Below are positions 46,590 to 54,786 of a stretch of 64,000 bases of DNA, one piece after another; positions within the stretch are counted from its first letter, which is position 1, and each line of letters opens with the position of its first letter. Source of the stretch: Bacteroidales bacterium. Its GTDB lineage: Bacteria > Bacteroidota > Bacteroidia > Bacteroidales > UBA932. The stretch covers positions 22,774 through 86,773 of the forward strand of contig SUYR01000009.1 of assembly GCA_015060335.1 (NCBI GenBank), in the 5' to 3' direction. The position numbers and the translations under genes were made by a program. Below the pieces are notes generated by a model. It was given only the letters and a program-made list of their open reading frames with translations. It was not told where the DNA came from and made no database searches.

Positions 46590-46624
46590 GGTGTGATTTG
46601 TTATGTCTCGGAATAAATGGAGAT
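46590..46624. other. Right recombination site with one degenerate arm
   Basis: Outer arm GAATAAATGGAGAT (46611-46624) and spacer TGTCTCG (46604-46610) are exact inverted copies of the left site. The inner arm (46590-46603, GGTGTGATTTGTTA) matches in only 6 of 14 positions, mostly the last 8. It therefore forms no stable hairpin, which should let the promoter read through. Confidence 0.8.
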
Positions 46625-46696
46625 TTGCTGCAAAATGCTGAGAAGTAGAACGTGGGGCAATGTTAAGCGGTTTTATAAAATGACAGCGCGTCTGCT

Positions 46697-46705
46697 GGGG
46701 GGGGG
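46697..46705. repeat. G9 homopolymer in the leader of the right OmpA gene
   Basis: Nine consecutive G between the recombination site and the start codon (~83 nt upstream of it). The left leader has GGAGGGG at the corresponding place. Not in a coding frame of a recognised gene. Confidence 0.85.
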
Positions 46706-46709
46706 TAAA

Positions 46710-47655
46710 TACTAAGTGCTTTAGGAAAAGTACACCCGGCTGGGGCGCAGATTGTTGTGCGTATTATTAATAAGTAAACATAACTTGATGATGAAACATT
46801 TTCTTATGAGTGTAGTGACGTTGCTCGTGATGAGCGGCGTTGCATCTGCACAGCAGAGCAAGAGTGACGAAAAGGTAGAATTTCGTCCTCATTGGAGCTT
46901 GAAGGCGCAGGGTGGTGCATCATACACTATGGGAGAGGCCAAGTTCGGTGATCTTGTCTCTCCGACAGCTCAGTTGATGGCTGCCTACAATTTCCATCAT
47001 GCCATGGGAGTGCGTTTCGGTTTCAATGGCTGGGAAGGCAAGGGTACTGTAGTCGTTACTGATGAAATCTACAAATTCAACTTCGTACAGTTCAGTGCAG
47101 ACTATGTACTTGATCTTGCCAACATTATCGGAGGATTCAAGCATGACAGGATCTGGACTCCATATGTGTTTGCCGGTATCGGTGGAGCATATGCTTTCAA
47201 CAACAATCAGGCAGGAAGCTATCTTCCGGAGTATAAGACAGTTCTGTCTAAGTACTGGAGTCTGACACCTCTCTTCGTAGTCCGTGCCGGTCTGGGTACC
47301 GACTTCTGGGTAGCAAAGAATCTTGCACTTGGACTTGAACTCAACACAAACATCTACGGAGACAAGTTCAACTCAAAGGGCGCCGACGGAAAGTTCAATC
47401 CTGACTTCCAGTTCAATGCATTGTTCGGAGTGAAATACCGCTTCGGAGGCAATACTCGTCCTTCAAAGGCATATGCAGACAAAGTCGCTGCCGAGGAAGC
47501 TGCAAGACTTGCTGCTGAGGCTGCTGCAAAGGCTGAGGCGGAAAGACTCGCAGCGGAGAAAGCTGAAGCAGAAAGAATAGCAAGAGAGAAGGCAGAGGCA
47601 GAGAGACTTGCGGCTGAGGCTGCAGCAAAGGCTGCTGCTGAGAAGGCTGCTGCCG
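46710..47655. repeat. Right arm of the long inverted repeat
   Basis: Inverted counterpart of ~44070-45000: leader, start, signal peptide, barrel and helical linker of the right OmpA gene. It would allow RecA-type homologous inversion in addition to the site-specific one. Confidence 0.8.
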
Positions 47656-47993
47656 ATCGCGCAAGAATATGCGCTGAGCAGTCAAATAACATATTCTTTA
47701 CAATCGGCTCATTTACAATCCGTAAGTCAGAGGAAGCCAAGCTTCAGAAACTCATCAACTTCCTTAATACAAACCCTGACTATAGCGTGGAACTCGTAGG
47801 ATATGCAGACAAGGCTACAGGTTCACCAGCAAGAAACATGTATATGTCCAAGGCACGTGCAGAGGTTGTCAAGAAGAAGATGCTTGAGCTCGGAGTCCCT
47901 GCTGAGCGCATCAGCGCATCTCACGTAGGAGACACTGTTCAGCCATTCGCTGAGAATGATATGAACCGCGTGATTATCTGTACTGTAAGGTAA
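46788..47993 (+). CDS. OmpA-family outer-membrane protein (right arm, predicted ON)
   Basis: 401 residues from ATG 46788 (a second ATG is adjacent). Signal peptide MKHFLMSVVTLLVMSGVASAQ, then the same barrel as the left copy (GASYTMGEAKFGDLVSPTAQ and on to NALFGVKYRFGG) and the Ala/Glu/Lys linker. The linker then leads to a different C-terminal OmpA domain (~310-401: NNIFFTIGSFTIRKSEEAKLQKLINFLN, LVGYADKATGSPARNMYMSKARAEVVKKK). Downstream (59 nt) is the 887-residue coiled-coil lipoprotein. In the orientation given the segment promoter points at this gene. It would tether the envelope to peptidoglycan and may carry the partner lipoprotein, which is inferred. Confidence 0.94.
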   Translation: MMKHFLMSVVTLLVMSGVASAQQSKSDEKVEFRPHWSLKAQGGASYTMGEAKFGDLVSPTAQLMAAYNFHHAMGVRFGFNGWEGKGTVVVTDEIYKFNFVQFSADYVLDLANIIGGFKHDRIWTPYVFAGIGGAYAFNNNQAGSYLPEYKTVLSKYWSLTPLFVVRAGLGTDFWVAKNLALGLELNTNIYGDKFNSKGADGKFNPDFQFNALFGVKYRFGGNTRPSKAYADKVAAEEAARLAAEAAAKAEAERLAAEKAEAERIAREKAEAERLAAEAAAKAAAEKAAADRARICAEQSNNIFFTIGSFTIRKSEEAKLQKLINFLNTNPDYSVELVGYADKATGSPARNMYMSKARAEVVKKKMLELGVPAERISASHVGDTVQPFAENDMNRVIICTVR

Positions 47994-48052
47994 TGTATCT
48001 CAATAGTTTAGAGTAGAATAATTATTAAATATTAACTAAATTTTTAACTTTT

Positions 48053-50716
48053 ATGAAATCAATTTTCACAAAGCTTAGCACACTTCTCCTCTGCGGAGCA
48101 GTTGCTTTGGTTGGTTGTTCTGATTTCTCAGCTGATCTCCGTGAGGTCAACGAGAGACTCGAGGATCTCGAGGCAACTGCTGCAACAAAGGCAGAAGTTG
48201 CAGTACTCAAGGCTGAGGTAGAAGATCTCAAGAAGCTTCTCAACAATCAGTATGCAACCAAGGAAGATGTAGCCAAGGTAGAGGCTACAGTTGAGGCTGT
48301 CAAGAAGGACCTTAAGGATGCACAGGATGCATTTACAGCAGCTCTTGACAACAAGGCTGACAAGACAGCTCTTGAAAAGGCAGTAAACGATATTCAGACT
48401 GCACTTGAGACAGCTAAGGGTGAGTTCAAGACAGCTCTCGAAGGACTTGCTTCTGAGAATGAGACACTTAAGGGTAATCTTCAGGCTCTCGTTGAGAAGG
48501 TAGAGAAGCTCCAGGGTGATGTAACCGCAAAGCTTGAGACAATCGACGGAAACATCGAGACTCTTCAGAAAGATCTTCAGGAACTTACTTCTGATGTAGA
48601 TGAGATTCAGAAGGCTCTTGACTCATACAAGGAGACTGTAGACAAGGAACTTGAGGCAATCAAGGAAGGTTTTGATAAGCGTGGAGAGGAGCTTGACGAG
48701 AAATTTGGTGATATCGACGAGCAGTTCACATCAATAAGTGATCAGCTTACAACCATCAATAACAGCTTGACCGCCCTCGCTACTGCTGACACAGACCTCG
48801 CAGCTAAGGATAAGGAGATTGAAGACGCTCTCAAGGCTCTTCAGGACCTCGTGAACGGTCTTGAGATTCCTGAGGACCTCTCAAGCGAAATTGAGGAAAT
48901 CAATGGCCTCCTCAGCGAGACATCTTCTGCTTATAATGCTCTTGCTACAAGAGTACAGGCTCTTGAGAATGCTCTCGGTGCACTTGAGGATAGAGTAGAG
49001 ACAATCGAAGGCGAGCTTAAGAGCATCGTTGCCGTTCCTCAGGTTATGGTTAACGGTCTTAAGGCTGTAGAGTTCAAGTCACTCACATTCGTTCCTATGG
49101 CTGCTGACAGCGATGAGGTTCCTTCAGTAGAGGGTGCTCAGAACGTTGAGTTCGTTGGCCTTCCAACTTACGCTTACTATCACTTCAACCCATCTTCATT
49201 CAATGTGGCAAACGCTGAGTATGCTGTTGTCGGAGAGAACGTTGAGTTCGTGACTAAGGCGGCTGCTGACGTTGTTGCTGAGGTTAAGAGCATTGTAAAC
49301 GAGAATGGTAAGGTTAAGGTAGAGCTCGTTCGTGGTGCTGCTGAGGCTAACATGTTCGCACTCGTTGCAACATACAACGGTAACGAAATCTACTCAGACT
49401 ATGTTCAGATCATTGACGCACAGATTACTGCTGAGGATATCGACATCGTAAACAACAACAATGAAGCACTTTATGCTACACTTGCCGATGCTCAGAATAA
49501 TGCTGCTTCTGCACAGATCAAGATAGGTGAGTCTCACAACGTTGCAGAGCATGTTGAGGTTCTTGGTGTTGACTTCGCAGATTATTCACTTTCAGTAAAC
49601 TACACTCTCGTAGAGGGTGAGGCTGACTTCGCTGACGGCGTTGTCACAGCTACTGAGGCTGCTGCAGGTACCGACAACATCATCAAGGTAGAACTGGTTG
49701 ACAATGATGGATGCGTAGTTCGCCGTGCATATGTAAAGGTTAGAGTTCAGGAGATTGCTGCTTACTATGTGGCAACTGCCAAGGCACAGGTTGAGGCTCA
49801 GCGTGTTGCTTTCGAAGTATCTGACATCGCTGCATGGGCTAAGGCTCTCAAGGATGAGCCAAATACAATGGAGCTTATCAAGAACGCAATAGTTGCACTT
49901 AAGGATGGTAACGTTCTCGCAGCTTACGAGTACCTTGGTGGTGTACCGGGCTTCGTTAAGAAGTATCAGGTATTCTCAGCTGAGGGCGAGGCTAAGGTTA
50001 AGGTAGAGAACTCTTACAGCGGAATGCTTGAGTCACTTCTTCCAGATGTAGAGGGTATCGACAGCGTAGAGGATCTCAAGGTGGTTGTTGAGAAAGTGGC
50101 TACTGCTTATCCTGAGGTCGCTTCTAAACTCGAGACTCCTGTAACTGACTATATCCCGTCTGTAGTACAGAATGCTACATCACTTCCAATCGTAGGAAGT
50201 CTTGTAAAGGCAGCTCTCAATGGTCTTGCAGATGTTACACTCAATGACGTTATTGACACAGGATTCAATGTTGTAGAGAAGGCACAGCAGACAATCGAGA
50301 AGTACACAGGCTACAATATCCTTGACTACTCTAAGATCAGAGCTAAACTCATAGAGATCGTTTCTGAGGCAGAAGAGAAGGCTCAGATATCAGCAGATGC
50401 TTCAGCAGAGGCTCTTGCTAAGACTACAGCTCAGGCTGAGGCTAAGGCAAAGGCTGTTTCTAACCTCATTACAACAATCAATGCAGCAAACGACAAGATC
50501 GTTGCTAACCTTGAGAACGGTACATGGGGCCAGCTTAAGAAGCTTCTTGACAACGACATCACAGCTAAGGTATTCGAAACCCTCAAGCTTACTGATGTTT
50601 ACAACTCACTCATGTCACTTGCAGACTACGCTGAGGCACTCGCACAGTGGGATTACGAGGCTCTCGATATCGAGATTCTTGACGAGACTTGCGAGAGAGT
50701 AGAGGTACTCGAGTAA
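48053..50716 (+). CDS. Coiled-coil surface lipoprotein (right arm)
   Basis: 887 residues. Signal peptide MKSIFTKLSTLLLCGAVALVGC with lipobox Cys22. Residues ~25-320 are coiled-coil (REVNERLEDLEATAATKAEV, EKLQGDVTAKLETIDGNIET); from ~325 (LKSIVAVPQVMVNGLKAVEF) beta-rich domains, and ~670-860 a helical region with an Ala-rich stretch (AEEKAQISADASAEALAKTT). It is a shorter paralogue of the left 1486-residue protein: same signal peptide pattern, coil then head, but the head sequences are not alike. Strong codon bias (CTC, GAG, AAG) suggests high expression. A hairpin follows it. Confidence 0.8.
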   Translation: MKSIFTKLSTLLLCGAVALVGCSDFSADLREVNERLEDLEATAATKAEVAVLKAEVEDLKKLLNNQYATKEDVAKVEATVEAVKKDLKDAQDAFTAALDNKADKTALEKAVNDIQTALETAKGEFKTALEGLASENETLKGNLQALVEKVEKLQGDVTAKLETIDGNIETLQKDLQELTSDVDEIQKALDSYKETVDKELEAIKEGFDKRGEELDEKFGDIDEQFTSISDQLTTINNSLTALATADTDLAAKDKEIEDALKALQDLVNGLEIPEDLSSEIEEINGLLSETSSAYNALATRVQALENALGALEDRVETIEGELKSIVAVPQVMVNGLKAVEFKSLTFVPMAADSDEVPSVEGAQNVEFVGLPTYAYYHFNPSSFNVANAEYAVVGENVEFVTKAAADVVAEVKSIVNENGKVKVELVRGAAEANMFALVATYNGNEIYSDYVQIIDAQITAEDIDIVNNNNEALYATLADAQNNAASAQIKIGESHNVAEHVEVLGVDFADYSLSVNYTLVEGEADFADGVVTATEAAAGTDNIIKVELVDNDGCVVRRAYVKVRVQEIAAYYVATAKAQVEAQRVAFEVSDIAAWAKALKDEPNTMELIKNAIVALKDGNVLAAYEYLGGVPGFVKKYQVFSAEGEAKVKVENSYSGMLESLLPDVEGIDSVEDLKVVVEKVATAYPEVASKLETPVTDYIPSVVQNATSLPIVGSLVKAALNGLADVTLNDVIDTGFNVVEKAQQTIEKYTGYNILDYSKIRAKLIEIVSEAEEKAQISADASAEALAKTTAQAEAKAKAVSNLITTINAANDKIVANLENGTWGQLKKLLDNDITAKVFETLKLTDVYNSLMSLADYAEALAQWDYEALDIEILDETCERVEVLE

Positions 50717-50732
50717 TTTATTGATGATATTC

Positions 50733-50765
50733 AGTGGGCAGATAGTTCTCGCTGTCTGCCCACTA
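50733..50765 (+). terminator. Hairpin after the right lipoprotein gene
   Basis: AGTGGGCAGATAG pairs with CTGTCTGCCCACT (one mismatch) over a short loop; an AT-rich stretch but no T run follows. A candidate -7 box with one mismatch (TATTTTCG, 50801-50808) lies before the next gene, so the fimbrial genes may have their own promoter. Confidence 0.65.
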
Positions 50766-50834
50766 TAAATATATAGTGTAGTTATTTACTGTTGGGAGAT
50801 TATTTTCGATAAAAGGAAGAATAACAAAGTGAAG

Positions 50835-51392
50835 ATGTCTGTAAAAATAAAGCTGATAGTAGTTGCAATTCTTTTATTGGCGACCAGGACATCGGCGAAT
50901 GCTCAAAGGATAGCTTTGACAAGCAATCTTCTTGAAGATGCGCTTCTCGCACCTAATGTCGGAATAGATGTAATTGTCGCTGACAGACAATCTCTTACGT
51001 TCGACGTCACTTTCGCTCCTTATACACTCTCTCAAAAGTTCCATAACAAAAGGATGACCTTCAGGGCCGGATATAAGTACTGGCTCAATCAGGCACTATA
51101 TGCTCACTATATCGGTGTCGATGCCGTGGCTTCTTCATCAGATGTTCAGATTGGAAAAGCCGGCTCAAGAGATGAATATATCGGCCTTGGAATTGGATAT
51201 GGCTACTCATTCATCATCGGCAAACGGTTGAATCTGATACCATGTGTCGGTATTGGAGTGGCTTATGGAAAGACATATGAAGGTCATGATCATATGATTA
51301 AGCCTGGACAAGGAGTCGAGGCTACTGCAACATTCGGATTTAAGCCGATTCTTACAAGATTTGGTGTAACCATACAATATGTGTTGAGGTAG
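50835..51392 (+). CDS. DUF3575-like outer-membrane protein (fimbrial locus)
   Basis: 185 residues from ATG 50835 (a GTG start two codons upstream is possible). Signal peptide ends near TSANAQ, then a short barrel with RIALTSNLLEDALLAPNVGIDVIVADRQSLTFDVTFAPY and FRAGYKYWLNQALYAHYIGVDAV, which is the pattern of DUF3575 proteins found at the start of Bacteroidales fimbrial loci. The last strands end in VTIQYVLR. It is followed by the next gene with 3 nt between them. It probably assists envelope passage or anchoring; direct proof is not in the sequence. Confidence 0.8.
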   Translation: MSVKIKLIVVAILLLATRTSANAQRIALTSNLLEDALLAPNVGIDVIVADRQSLTFDVTFAPYTLSQKFHNKRMTFRAGYKYWLNQALYAHYIGVDAVASSSDVQIGKAGSRDEYIGLGIGYGYSFIIGKRLNLIPCVGIGVAYGKTYEGHDHMIKPGQGVEATATFGFKPILTRFGVTIQYVLR

Positions 51393-51395
51393 TTG

Positions 51396-53489
51396 ATGAT
51401 GTCCCGTAAAAATATTCTGTTTTCTGTAATTCTTTATTTCTTGAGTATAATCGGCTTTTCTGCGTATGCTCAGGACAATATTCGCGTACAGGGTAAGATT
51501 ACAGATATCTCGTCCGGTGAGGCTATTTCAGGTGTCAATATCATCGAGAATGGTTACGTTCTCACATATTCAGACATCGACGGTAATTATTCCTGCACAG
51601 TCCCTCGTGACGCTGAGCTCATATTCTATCACGGACAGTACGAGGAGATAAAGACTAAGGTTGATAACCGTCAGGTAATCAACGTTCAGATGCAGGTACT
51701 TACAATTGAATTGAATGAGGCTGTCGTTACTGCAAGTTTCGGAAACACCACAGTATATGTCGAGCCTTCAGACCTGCAGATTGTAGGAGATCATTTCGTC
51801 CTGAAGACCACCGTCCGTATTCCTAAAAAACAGTTCGATCCTAACAGCCGCTTCATCTTCCAGCCGACATTATATAATGCGACACTCAAGGATACAAGCT
51901 TCTTCCGTCCGGTAGTCATCGACGGAGAGAACTATCATATCAACCAGCAGCGTTATTTCTCATTCGATAGTTCCAAAGACAGACTCGCTGATTATGTCGT
52001 TACGAACGATCTAAGCAGCACAGATAATATCTATTCATACAAAGATTCGTTATATGTCGCACCGACCGACCTGGATCATGACTACAGGTCAGACTGCTAT
52101 ATCGGCATTAACGGACTATTCCGCAAGGAAACAAGTTTACTTGGGGGCAAGACCGATTACTCGGATACATTGGTAATAGCCAAGGGTACCGTAAATCCTC
52201 TTCGTTTTCTTGAATATCGCATTGACCCTCAGGAACTCACAGACACTAATTTCATCCCTAAGCCGGAGATGAAGCTCCTTATGGATGCAGGAGTATCAAA
52301 GATCAACTTTGTGCTGGGAAAGGCTAAGGTAGATGAGAAAGATCCGGAATCAGTAAAGAATATCAATACCATAAAGGAGAAGATCCAGGCAATCGTCAAC
52401 AACGAATTTGCAACCCTCAAGTCTATCGAGATTGTAGGATATGCATCACCGGAGGGCACCTATAAGCAGAATCTTTCCCTTGCAAATGACCGTACTGAGC
52501 TGATCCTTAAGGAATTGGCTTCCAGCCTTGACCCTTCTGTAGCTAAATATGTGACCCTGACTTCCAACTCTGTAGTAGAGCCTTGGAGTAAGGTTGCCGA
52601 AATGCTCAAGGATTCAGATCCTGAACTTTCAGAATACATCAGCAATCTTGTGTATAAGTATTCTGACACCCATGACCATATCATTCCTCATATGAGGAAG
52701 CACAAGAAATATCGCAGTTTCCTTCTCAAGGACATCCTGCCGACCCTTCGTAAGGTGGAATATACCTTGAATTACAGCGAGTTCCGTAAACTTAAGGACT
52801 TCGAGATATGGGACCGCTACAACGCAAAGACAGAAGAAATATCCAGATATGAGTATTGGCGTCTTATAGATACCGCGCCGGACTCATTGACACGCTATAA
52901 TCTTATAACAGAAAGTCTGGAGCAGTATCCTAACTTCACATATGTAGCCAACGACCTTGCGGTACAGCTGATCAAGCAGGATTCGCTCAATCTCGACCTT
53001 CTGAAACCTTCATTAGGCAAGAACGCTCCTGACGAAGTCATATACAACCAGGCTTTGATGGCATTGGGTTCGAGAGAAGTGGCAATGGCGGACTCACTCG
53101 CACGCCTTCTTCCTACAAACGACAATACGGCATATCTCAAATCCATTACTGCCGCGCTTGCCGGAGACTTTGAAGGTGCATATCCGATGTTGGCTTCGCG
53201 TGGTGGACTTAATGAGATCCTCATATTGCTCTGTATGGAGCGCAATGCCACAGCATTGAGTAAATGCAACGAGCTTATGACACTTCCGGAGTTTAGCCAT
53301 AATGCCAAGTTCTGGTATGTACATGCAGTCTGCGCAAACCGTGCAGAAGACATCTTCACAGCCATGACCAGCCTCGAAATGGCACTCATGCTGGATCCGA
53401 GTCTTGAAGAAATAGCAAGACTTGACAGCGATGCTATGGACGTGATAGAATTGATAAGACCGACCGAAGAAGGAACACAACAATATTAA
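51396..53489 (+). CDS. OmpA-like and carboxypeptidase-regulatory-domain protein of the fimbrial locus
   Basis: 697 residues from ATG 51396 (a TTG lies just upstream). After the signal peptide (ending SAYAQ) residues ~25-110 are a CarboxypepD_reg-like beta-sandwich (IRVQGKITDISSGEAISGVNIIENG). The middle (~115-300) is an unassigned region, and ~300-400 has an OmpA-like C domain (FVLGKAKVDEKDPESVKNINTIKEKI, IEIVGYASPEGTYKQNLSLANDRTELI). The C-terminal third (~480-690) is helical and TPR-like (EVAMADSLARLLPT, YPNFTYVANDLAVQLI). Domain order and position suit an assembly or anchoring factor next to fimbrillin genes. Confidence 0.8.
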   Translation: MMSRKNILFSVILYFLSIIGFSAYAQDNIRVQGKITDISSGEAISGVNIIENGYVLTYSDIDGNYSCTVPRDAELIFYHGQYEEIKTKVDNRQVINVQMQVLTIELNEAVVTASFGNTTVYVEPSDLQIVGDHFVLKTTVRIPKKQFDPNSRFIFQPTLYNATLKDTSFFRPVVIDGENYHINQQRYFSFDSSKDRLADYVVTNDLSSTDNIYSYKDSLYVAPTDLDHDYRSDCYIGINGLFRKETSLLGGKTDYSDTLVIAKGTVNPLRFLEYRIDPQELTDTNFIPKPEMKLLMDAGVSKINFVLGKAKVDEKDPESVKNINTIKEKIQAIVNNEFATLKSIEIVGYASPEGTYKQNLSLANDRTELILKELASSLDPSVAKYVTLTSNSVVEPWSKVAEMLKDSDPELSEYISNLVYKYSDTHDHIIPHMRKHKKYRSFLLKDILPTLRKVEYTLNYSEFRKLKDFEIWDRYNAKTEEISRYEYWRLIDTAPDSLTRYNLITESLEQYPNFTYVANDLAVQLIKQDSLNLDLLKPSLGKNAPDEVIYNQALMALGSREVAMADSLARLLPTNDNTAYLKSITAALAGDFEGAYPMLASRGGLNEILILLCMERNATALSKCNELMTLPEFSHNAKFWYVHAVCANRAEDIFTAMTSLEMALMLDPSLEEIARLDSDAMDVIELIRPTEEGTQQY

Positions 53490-53517
53490 CTGACAACAGT
53501 CATTACGACCTGACGAA

Positions 53518-54786
53518 GTGAGACGAACGACATACATACTCAAATCCATTGTTGTTGCGACAGCATTCCTTGCTGGCGTCGTCTCTGCTTTTGCTCAGAA
53601 ACAGGATTCCCCTTCAGCAGAGGAGAACATGCTCCGCTACCGTTACATCGACAGGGCGAACAGAAAGATAAACTTCTCCGCACCAAGGACATTCAGCGAG
53701 CGTATCTATATTTATGCCGGTACAGGAATCGAAGGACTCTACCAGCTCGGCAACCATCCTGAAAGCCCAGGTTATGCAATCGGCAGCCGTATGGGAATGG
53801 GATTCTGGGCGACACCGCTCCATGGCGTGGAAGCTTCACTCAGCTACGGCATGATGCCATACGGATACTGGGGCAAGAACTTCCTCGGTGATCCTGTCAT
53901 CGACAACACCATCATCAGGAACTTCGGTTTTGAAGCGAACTATGTCTTCAATATCACCAACCACACCAATCATCACGACCGTCTCAACACATTCGATATC
54001 CTCTATAAGGCCGGAGTGAATCTCGGCGCGGGAGACAAGTTCCTCTACGGTATCAACACCTCAGTACAGGCAATCTACAATATCGGCTCTCACGCCGGAC
54101 TATATATCGAACCGAAGGTCAACTTCATGAACTTTGAGTATGTAAGACCTTCAATATCAGCAGGATTCGTATTCAGATTCAAGTCTGCTGACCAGGGATT
54201 CGAGAAACCTGTTGACACGCAGAAGAAGACCCTTCTGTTCGCTCTCAAGAGCAACGCCCTCTTCTGGGTAGCCGGAGCTCCGAACTTCGGCATCGAATAC
54301 CCGATAGGAGAACACTGGTCAGTCTGCGGAGACTACATCGCCCCTTGGAGCAGCAGTTTCGCCACAGGACTTTACTATCAGCTCATGATGATCAACGCCG
54401 AAGGACGATACTGGTTCGGCAGCAAGAAGAAACAGGACATGCCTATCATGACAGGCTTCTTCGCAGGACTCTCTGTCGGCGGAGGCTACTATGACTTCAT
54501 GCTCGACAACACCCGCACCGGCATCCAGGGTGAATTCTACATCATGGCAGGTCTGAGTGCAGGATATTCACATTCGATCAGTAGCAACGACCGTGTGCGC
54601 CTTGAGTACGCCCTCGGTTTCGGATATATGCAGACACGATACAGAAAGTACCATTGGGACGACTTCGACTACGTCCTCGACGCCCCTCGCCAGCAGGTCT
54701 GGAAGACATCCATCTTCGGACCCACACAGGCTAAAGTCTCACTGGTATGGCTCCTGTACATCAACAAAAAAGGAGGTGGGAAATGA
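53518..54786 (+). CDS. Outer-membrane beta-barrel protein of the fimbrial locus (DUF3575-like)
   Basis: 422 residues starting at GTG 53518, which gives a good signal peptide (MRRTTYILKSIVVATAFLAG, cleaved near AFAQ); no ATG fits as well. The mature part has many amphipathic strands with aromatic ends: RIYIYAGTGIEGLYQLG, GIASRMGMGFW-like strands, NFGIEYPIGEHWSVCGDYIAPW, YQLMMINAEGRYWFG and a final SLVWLLYIN. The stop overlaps the next start by 4 nt (ATGA), so the two are coupled. Function is inferred from the locus: usher or anchor role in fimbria assembly is possible but unproven. Confidence 0.8.
   Translation: MRRTTYILKSIVVATAFLAGVVSAFAQKQDSPSAEENMLRYRYIDRANRKINFSAPRTFSERIYIYAGTGIEGLYQLGNHPESPGYAIGSRMGMGFWATPLHGVEASLSYGMMPYGYWGKNFLGDPVIDNTIIRNFGFEANYVFNITNHTNHHDRLNTFDILYKAGVNLGAGDKFLYGINTSVQAIYNIGSHAGLYIEPKVNFMNFEYVRPSISAGFVFRFKSADQGFEKPVDTQKKTLLFALKSNALFWVAGAPNFGIEYPIGEHWSVCGDYIAPWSSSFATGLYYQLMMINAEGRYWFGSKKKQDMPIMTGFFAGLSVGGGYYDFMLDNTRTGIQGEFYIMAGLSAGYSHSISSNDRVRLEYALGFGYMQTRYRKYHWDDFDYVLDAPRQQVWKTSIFGPTQAKVSLVWLLYINKKGGGK

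Larger units (their letters stand above)
45117..46603. mobile_element. Predicted invertible segment carrying recombinase and promoter
   Basis: 1487 bp between two inverted crossover spacers. It contains the whole tyrosine recombinase gene (minus strand) and, upstream of it, an outward promoter pointing right. Recombination at the spacers would invert it and point the promoter at the left OmpA operon. There are no integration or transfer genes nearby, so a switch is a better explanation than a mobile element. Confidence 0.75.

Noticed and set aside
50801..50808. TATTTTCG as promoter of the fimbrial operon
   Set aside because: One mismatch to TAnnTTTG and no -33 TTG at the proper distance, so it is mentioned only as a weak candidate.
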